Shown here in pieces: positions 6,817 to 9,951 of a stretch of DNA of 9,951 nucleotides. A program made the position numbers and the translations under genes. The stretch's first letter is position 1. Each line of letters opens with the position of its first letter. The notes beneath the pieces are model-generated. The model was not told the DNA's origin and ran no database searches. It saw only the letters and a list, made by a program, of their open reading frames with translations. The DNA comes from Gemmatimonadota bacterium (GTDB lineage: Bacteria; Latescibacterota; UBA2968; UBA8231): positions 1 to 9,951 of the forward strand of contig JAPOZF010000229.1 of assembly GCA_026706165.1 (NCBI GenBank), in the 5' to 3' direction.

Positions 6817-9656
6817 TGAGCGTCGAGCCAGGTGGGACCGGTCCCCATCTCGACGACGACGGGCACCTTCATCGGGATCGCCGTTTTCATCGCCTCCTCG
6901 ACGACGGTCCGGACCTCCGCCTCCTCCTCGAGGAAGAGGTCGAAGACCAGCTCGTCGTGGACCTGCAGCAGCATCCTCGTCTTCCAGCCGCGCTCCTGCT
7001 GCTCGCGGTGGATCCTCGCCATGGCGACCTTGATCATGTCGGCGGCCGATCCCTGAATCGGCGAGTTGATGGCGTTGCGCTCGGCGGCCTTGCGCGCCGC
7101 GACGCTGCGGGAGTTGATGTCCCTCAGGTAGCGGCGCCGTCCCATCATCGTCTCGACGAAACCGTTTTCGCGGGCGAATTCGACGGTCTCGTCCATGTAG
7201 CTTCGTACCCCGGGGTATTCCTCGAAGTACTGCGCGATCATTTCCCCCGCCAGCTTGCGCGGCAATCCCAGGCGCTCGGACAGGCCGAAGGCGGAAATCC
7301 CGTAGATGATGCCGAAGTTGACGGTCTTCGACTTGCGCCGCATGTCGGCGGTCACCATCTCCGCAGGGACCCCGTAGACGCGGCTGGCCGTCACCGTGTG
7401 GATGTCCTCCCCGGTGGCGAAGGCCCTGTTCATGCGCTCGTCCCCGCTGATCTCGGCGATGACCCGCAGCTCGATCTGCGAGTAGTCGGCCGACAGCAGG
7501 GTGTAGCCGCCGGGGCTGGGGACGAAGGCCCTGCGGATCTCCCTTCCCCTTTCGGTGCGTATCGGGATGTTCTGGAGGTTCGGACCGCTCGACTGCATGC
7601 GGCCGGGCGCTGCGATCTCCTGTTCGTAGTAGGTGTGGATGCGCCCGGTGCGGTCGAACACCGCCCCGGGAAGCATGTCGAGGTAGGTCGACTTCAGCTT
7701 CGTGCACAGCCGGTAGTCGAGAATCTGGCGCGCGATCTCGTGCTCGTGCGAAAGCCGCGTAAGCACCAGTTCGTCGGTCTTGTACTGCTTGGACTTCTGG
7801 GTGCGGCGCGCGTGGGGATCGAGCTTGAGCTTGTCGAACAGGATGTTTCCGAGCTGGCTGGGGGAATTGAGGTTGAACGGCTCTCCGGCGAGCTCCTCGA
7901 TGCGCCGCGCCGCCGCCTCGATGTCCGCCTCCATCTCCCCGGACAGCTGGTCCAGGGATCCGGCGTCGACGCGGATGCCGGCGGTCTCCATGTGGGCGAG
8001 CACCGGGATCAGCGGCGCCTCCACCAAGTCGTATACCGCGGTCTGGTCCTTCTCCTCCAGCAGACCCTCGAGCAGGCCGGCGAGCTGCAGGGCGACGTCG
8101 GCGTCCTCGACGGCGTACTCGACGAGCTCCTCGAGCGGCACGTCGCGGATGCTGCGCTGCTCGCTGCCTTTTTCCCCGATCAGCTCGGAAATCGGAATCG
8201 GGCGGTAGCCGAGCAGGGCCTGCGACAGGTAGTCTAGGCTCCGTCTCATGTCGGGAACCGCAAGGAAGGCGGCGACCATGGTGTCGAACAGTTTCCCCCG
8301 CACCTCGATGCCGTGCCAGAGGAGGGTGACGACGTCGAACTTCAGGTTGTGGCCGACCTTGGCGACCCCGCTGCTTTCGAGGACCGGGCGGAATTCCTCC
8401 AATGTCGCGGAAGCTTCCTCGCGAGCTGCGGGAAGGGGCACGTAGAACCCGGACCGGGGCTCGAGGGCAAAGGCGATTCCGGCGATGTCGCAGGACTTGG
8501 CGTCGAGGCCGGTGGTCTCGAGATCGATGCTGATCCTCGAGCTGTCGAGAAGTGCGGAGATCAGCTCGGCGCGCTCCTCCGGGCCGGACACCGGGCGGTA
8601 GTCGTGCTCGACGTCGGCGATGGTCTTGAGCTCCCCCGCCTCATCGACTCCCAGCTGGACTCCGTCGCCCGGTGCCGGGGAAGCGGTCCGCACCTGCCGC
8701 GGCGCCGCGTGGAAGCCGTCGCCGAACAGGCGTTTGCCGAACATGTTGAACTCGAGCTCGACGAAGATCCCCTTGAGAACCTCCGCGTCGATCGGCTTGC
8801 GCTCGAAGTCGGCCAGCGACCCGTCCACCGGAACGTCCCTGACGATGGTGACGAGCTTCTTCGAGAGCAGGGCCTGCTCGCGGTGCTCCTCCAGCACGGC
8901 GCGGCGCTTCCCTCTGACCTCATCCAGCCTCCCGAGGAGGTTCTCGACCGAGCCGAACTCCTGGACGAGCTTGGCAGCTGTTTTCTGGCCGATCCCCGGG
9001 ACGCCGGGAACGTTGTCGATCGCGTCCCCCATCAGTCCGAGGATGTCCCGCACCTGGTCGGCCGACTCGACCTGCCATTTCTCCCGCACCTCGGCGTCCC
9101 CGAGGATTTCCGTGCCGCTGCCGGAACGCCCGGGCCGGTACAGGTAGGTGCGCTCCGAGACCAGCTGGGCGAAGTCCTTGTCCGGGGTCACCATGTAGGT
9201 CGTGGCCCCGGCCGCTTCGGCGCGCTTTGCCAGGGTCCCGATGACGTCGTCGGCCTCCCACCCCGGCTCGCTGATCACGGGAATGCGGAAGCCCTCGCAG
9301 ATCCGGAAAACGAACGGCATCGCCTGTCCGAGATCGTCCGGCATGGCCTCGCGCTGCGCCTTGTATTCGGCGTACTCCTCGTGGCGGTGGGTCGGGCCGG
9401 GGGCGTCGAAGACGACGGCGATGTGGGTCGGGTGGTACTTGTCGAGGATTTCCAGCAGCGTCGAGGTGAACACGAACGGCGCCGCGGTGTTGACCCCCGC
9501 CGCGGTCGTCGGCGGGGCGTTGGTCATGGCGAAGTAACCGCGGTAGGCCAGCGCCATGCCGTCGAGCAGGTAGAGGGTCGGGCCCTCCAGTTCCAGGCCG
9601 GGCAGGGCGGCAGTCCGGGCGGAAGCGGGGGCGCCGGCTGTATCGGAATCGGTCAT
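6813..9656 (-). CDS. polA: DNA polymerase I with intact proofreading domain
   Basis: Encodes 947 residues (E. coli: 928). It fills gaps, removes RNA primers and repairs DNA in the cytoplasm. 5'-nuclease domain (about 27-320): LYLLDGMALAYRGYF, EADDVIGTLA (134-143), VTPDKDFAQLV, and GLMGDAIDNVPGVPGIG (207-223). 3'-5' exonuclease (about 355-535): ExoI D378/E380 in SIDLETTGLD, ExoII NLKFD (D441), ExoIII YAVED (Y514, D518). All catalytic acids are kept, so proofreading should work. Polymerase (about 540-947): motif A SADYSQIELR (D724), motif B RRKSKTVNFGIIYG with R773, K777 and F781 (Phe favours dNTP over ddNTP), motif C QVHDELVF (D901, E902). ATG 9656 precedes the first domain strand by about 25 residues. 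No clear SD is seen; the longer frame to 9854 runs antisense to the divergent kinase gene and is rejected. Overlaps the next gene by four bases. Confidence 0.97.
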   Translation of the reverse strand: MTDSDTAGAPASARTAALPGLELEGPTLYLLDGMALAYRGYFAMTNAPPTTAAGVNTAAPFVFTSTLLEILDKYHPTHIAVVFDAPGPTHRHEEYAEYKAQREAMPDDLGQAMPFVFRICEGFRIPVISEPGWEADDVIGTLAKRAEAAGATTYMVTPDKDFAQLVSERTYLYRPGRSGSGTEILGDAEVREKWQVESADQVRDILGLMGDAIDNVPGVPGIGQKTAAKLVQEFGSVENLLGRLDEVRGKRRAVLEEHREQALLSKKLVTIVRDVPVDGSLADFERKPIDAEVLKGIFVELEFNMFGKRLFGDGFHAAPRQVRTASPAPGDGVQLGVDEAGELKTIADVEHDYRPVSGPEERAELISALLDSSRISIDLETTGLDAKSCDIAGIAFALEPRSGFYVPLPAAREEASATLEEFRPVLESSGVAKVGHNLKFDVVTLLWHGIEVRGKLFDTMVAAFLAVPDMRRSLDYLSQALLGYRPIPISELIGEKGSEQRSIRDVPLEELVEYAVEDADVALQLAGLLEGLLEEKDQTAVYDLVEAPLIPVLAHMETAGIRVDAGSLDQLSGEMEADIEAAARRIEELAGEPFNLNSPSQLGNILFDKLKLDPHARRTQKSKQYKTDELVLTRLSHEHEIARQILDYRLCTKLKSTYLDMLPGAVFDRTGRIHTYYEQEIAAPGRMQSSGPNLQNIPIRTERGREIRRAFVPSPGGYTLLSADYSQIELRVIAEISGDERMNRAFATGEDIHTVTASRVYGVPAEMVTADMRRKSKTVNFGIIYGISAFGLSERLGLPRKLAGEMIAQYFEEYPGVRSYMDETVEFARENGFVETMMGRRRYLRDINSRSVAARKAAERNAINSPIQGSAADMIKVAMARIHREQQERGWKTRMLLQVHDELVFDLFLEEEAEVRTVVEEAMKTAIPMKVPVVVEMGTGPTWLDAH

Positions 9657-9764
9657 CGGGCGAAAGGGGGGATCGGGAGCTGTCCGGGGCTTCGGTGCGG
9701 CGCCTGCGAACCAACTAATGGCATGCCAGGTACCGGGGCAAGTCGCCCTGCCTTTGCTTGATGA

Positions 9765-9781
9765 GGCGCCCGGATAGCGCC
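9765..9781. promoter_or_regulatory. Inverted repeat in the polA/ppk2 divergent spacer
   Basis: GGCGC (9765-9769) pairs with GCGCC (9777-9781) around a 7-base loop. It lies midway in the 163-base region that must hold the promoters of both polA (left) and the polyphosphate kinase gene (right). It could be a regulator site or chance in GC-rich DNA. No convincing -35/-10 pair was recognised in this spacer. Confidence 0.2.
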
Positions 9782-9819
9782 AAATTTCCGGGCCGCGAAA
9801 AACGACAGGGAGCACAGCA

Positions 9820-9951
9820 ATGTCGAAGGCGAGGAGCGGGAATTCCTCCTCCAATTCCTCCGGGAAGAAGAAGAGGCTGGGCCGCGAGTACTACGAGAAG
9901 GAGCTGGCCAAGCTCCAGGTCGAGCTGGCCAAGCTCCAGGAGTGGATACGC
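9820..9951 (+). CDS. Polyphosphate kinase 2 (PPK2) family, N-terminus only
   Basis: Runs from ATG 9820 to the window end, 44 codons, with an AGGGAG SD seven bases upstream. The visible part is a basic, Ser/Asn-rich tail (SGNSSSNSSGKKKR, residues 6-19) followed by GREYYEKELAKLQVELAKLQEW. That is the characteristic YEKEL..LQ.EL.KLQEW helix preceding the Walker A region of PPK2 enzymes; the Walker A and lid motifs lie beyond the edge. Known: PPK2 enzymes move phosphate between polyphosphate and nucleotides (usually forming GTP, ATP or ADP from polyphosphate). The class (I, II or III) cannot be decided here. The gene is divergent from polA. The two ELAKLQ units are encoded by identical DNA, which is unusual. 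Confidence 0.8.
   Translation, partial: MSKARSGNSSSNSSGKKKRLGREYYEKELAKLQVELAKLQEWIR
9901..9939 (+). repeat. Two perfect 18-bp direct repeats in the PPK2 gene
   Basis: GAGCTGGCCAAGCTCCAG occurs at 9901-9918 and again at 9922-9939, separated by one Val codon (period 21 bases). Each codes ELAKLQ. The family normally has a similar EL..LQ.EL.KLQ pattern at the protein level, but identical codons in both copies suggest a recent duplication or gene-internal conversion. A shorter repeat, AATTCCTCC at 9841-9849 and 9853-9861, lies in the Ser/Asn tail of the same gene. Confidence 0.9.

Noticed and set aside
6783..8237. 484-codon + strand frame, and 8313-9761 + strand frame, opposite polA
   Set aside because: Both lie entirely antisense to polA, whose motifs are complete across the whole length; no domain is recognisable in either.
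9657..9854. Extended polA N-terminus to 9854
   Set aside because: It overlaps the divergent PPK2 start antisense, has no family similarity, and ATG 9656 already gives a full 5'-nuclease domain.

Overview
The window is GC-rich, densely coded bacterial DNA with nine genes. The 5' end cuts a gene on the + strand and the 3' end cuts another. No single feature names the organism. The long type I DNA polymerase, with an intact proofreading domain and a 5'-nuclease domain whose wording (for example VTPDKDFAQLVSE and GLMGDAIDNVPG) recalls FCB/PVC-group polymerases, points to an uncultivated high-GC Gram-negative. That placement is tentative. No mobile element, CRISPR array, rRNA or tRNA was seen, and no gene-free stretch exceeds 300 bases. 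The longest are 423-702, which holds a terminator-like hairpin and otherwise nothing I recognise, and the 163-base divergent spacer 9657-9819.

+ strand, left part (1-2045): the 3' end of a phytanoyl-CoA dioxygenase-family gene, a terminator-like hairpin, then an acetylpolyamine amidohydrolase (class II HDAC fold), followed after 59 bases by a small gene that ordinary gene calling misses. This small gene (1818-2045) has a perfect Shine-Dalgarno sequence and encodes a 75-residue SelW/Rdx-type protein. Its CxxU motif uses an in-frame TGA (1854-1856), and a hairpin fitting the bacterial SECIS rules starts inside that TGA. It is the main discovery in the window: a probable selenoprotein, implying that the organism has SelA/B/C/D elsewhere.

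- strand, 2073-5521: read in transcription order, amtB (ammonium channel), glnK/glnB (PII regulator), a very clear Rho-independent terminator, then a divergent iron-sulfur type PurF (amidophosphoribosyltransferase). These genes take up ammonium, sense nitrogen status and spend glutamine nitrogen on purines.

- strand, 5666-9656: a tight operon polA -> orphan TfoX C-terminal-domain protein -> COG3618-type amidohydrolase, with 4-base stop/start overlaps at both junctions. Divergent from polA, the + strand carries the first 44 codons of a PPK2-family polyphosphate kinase, cut by the window end.
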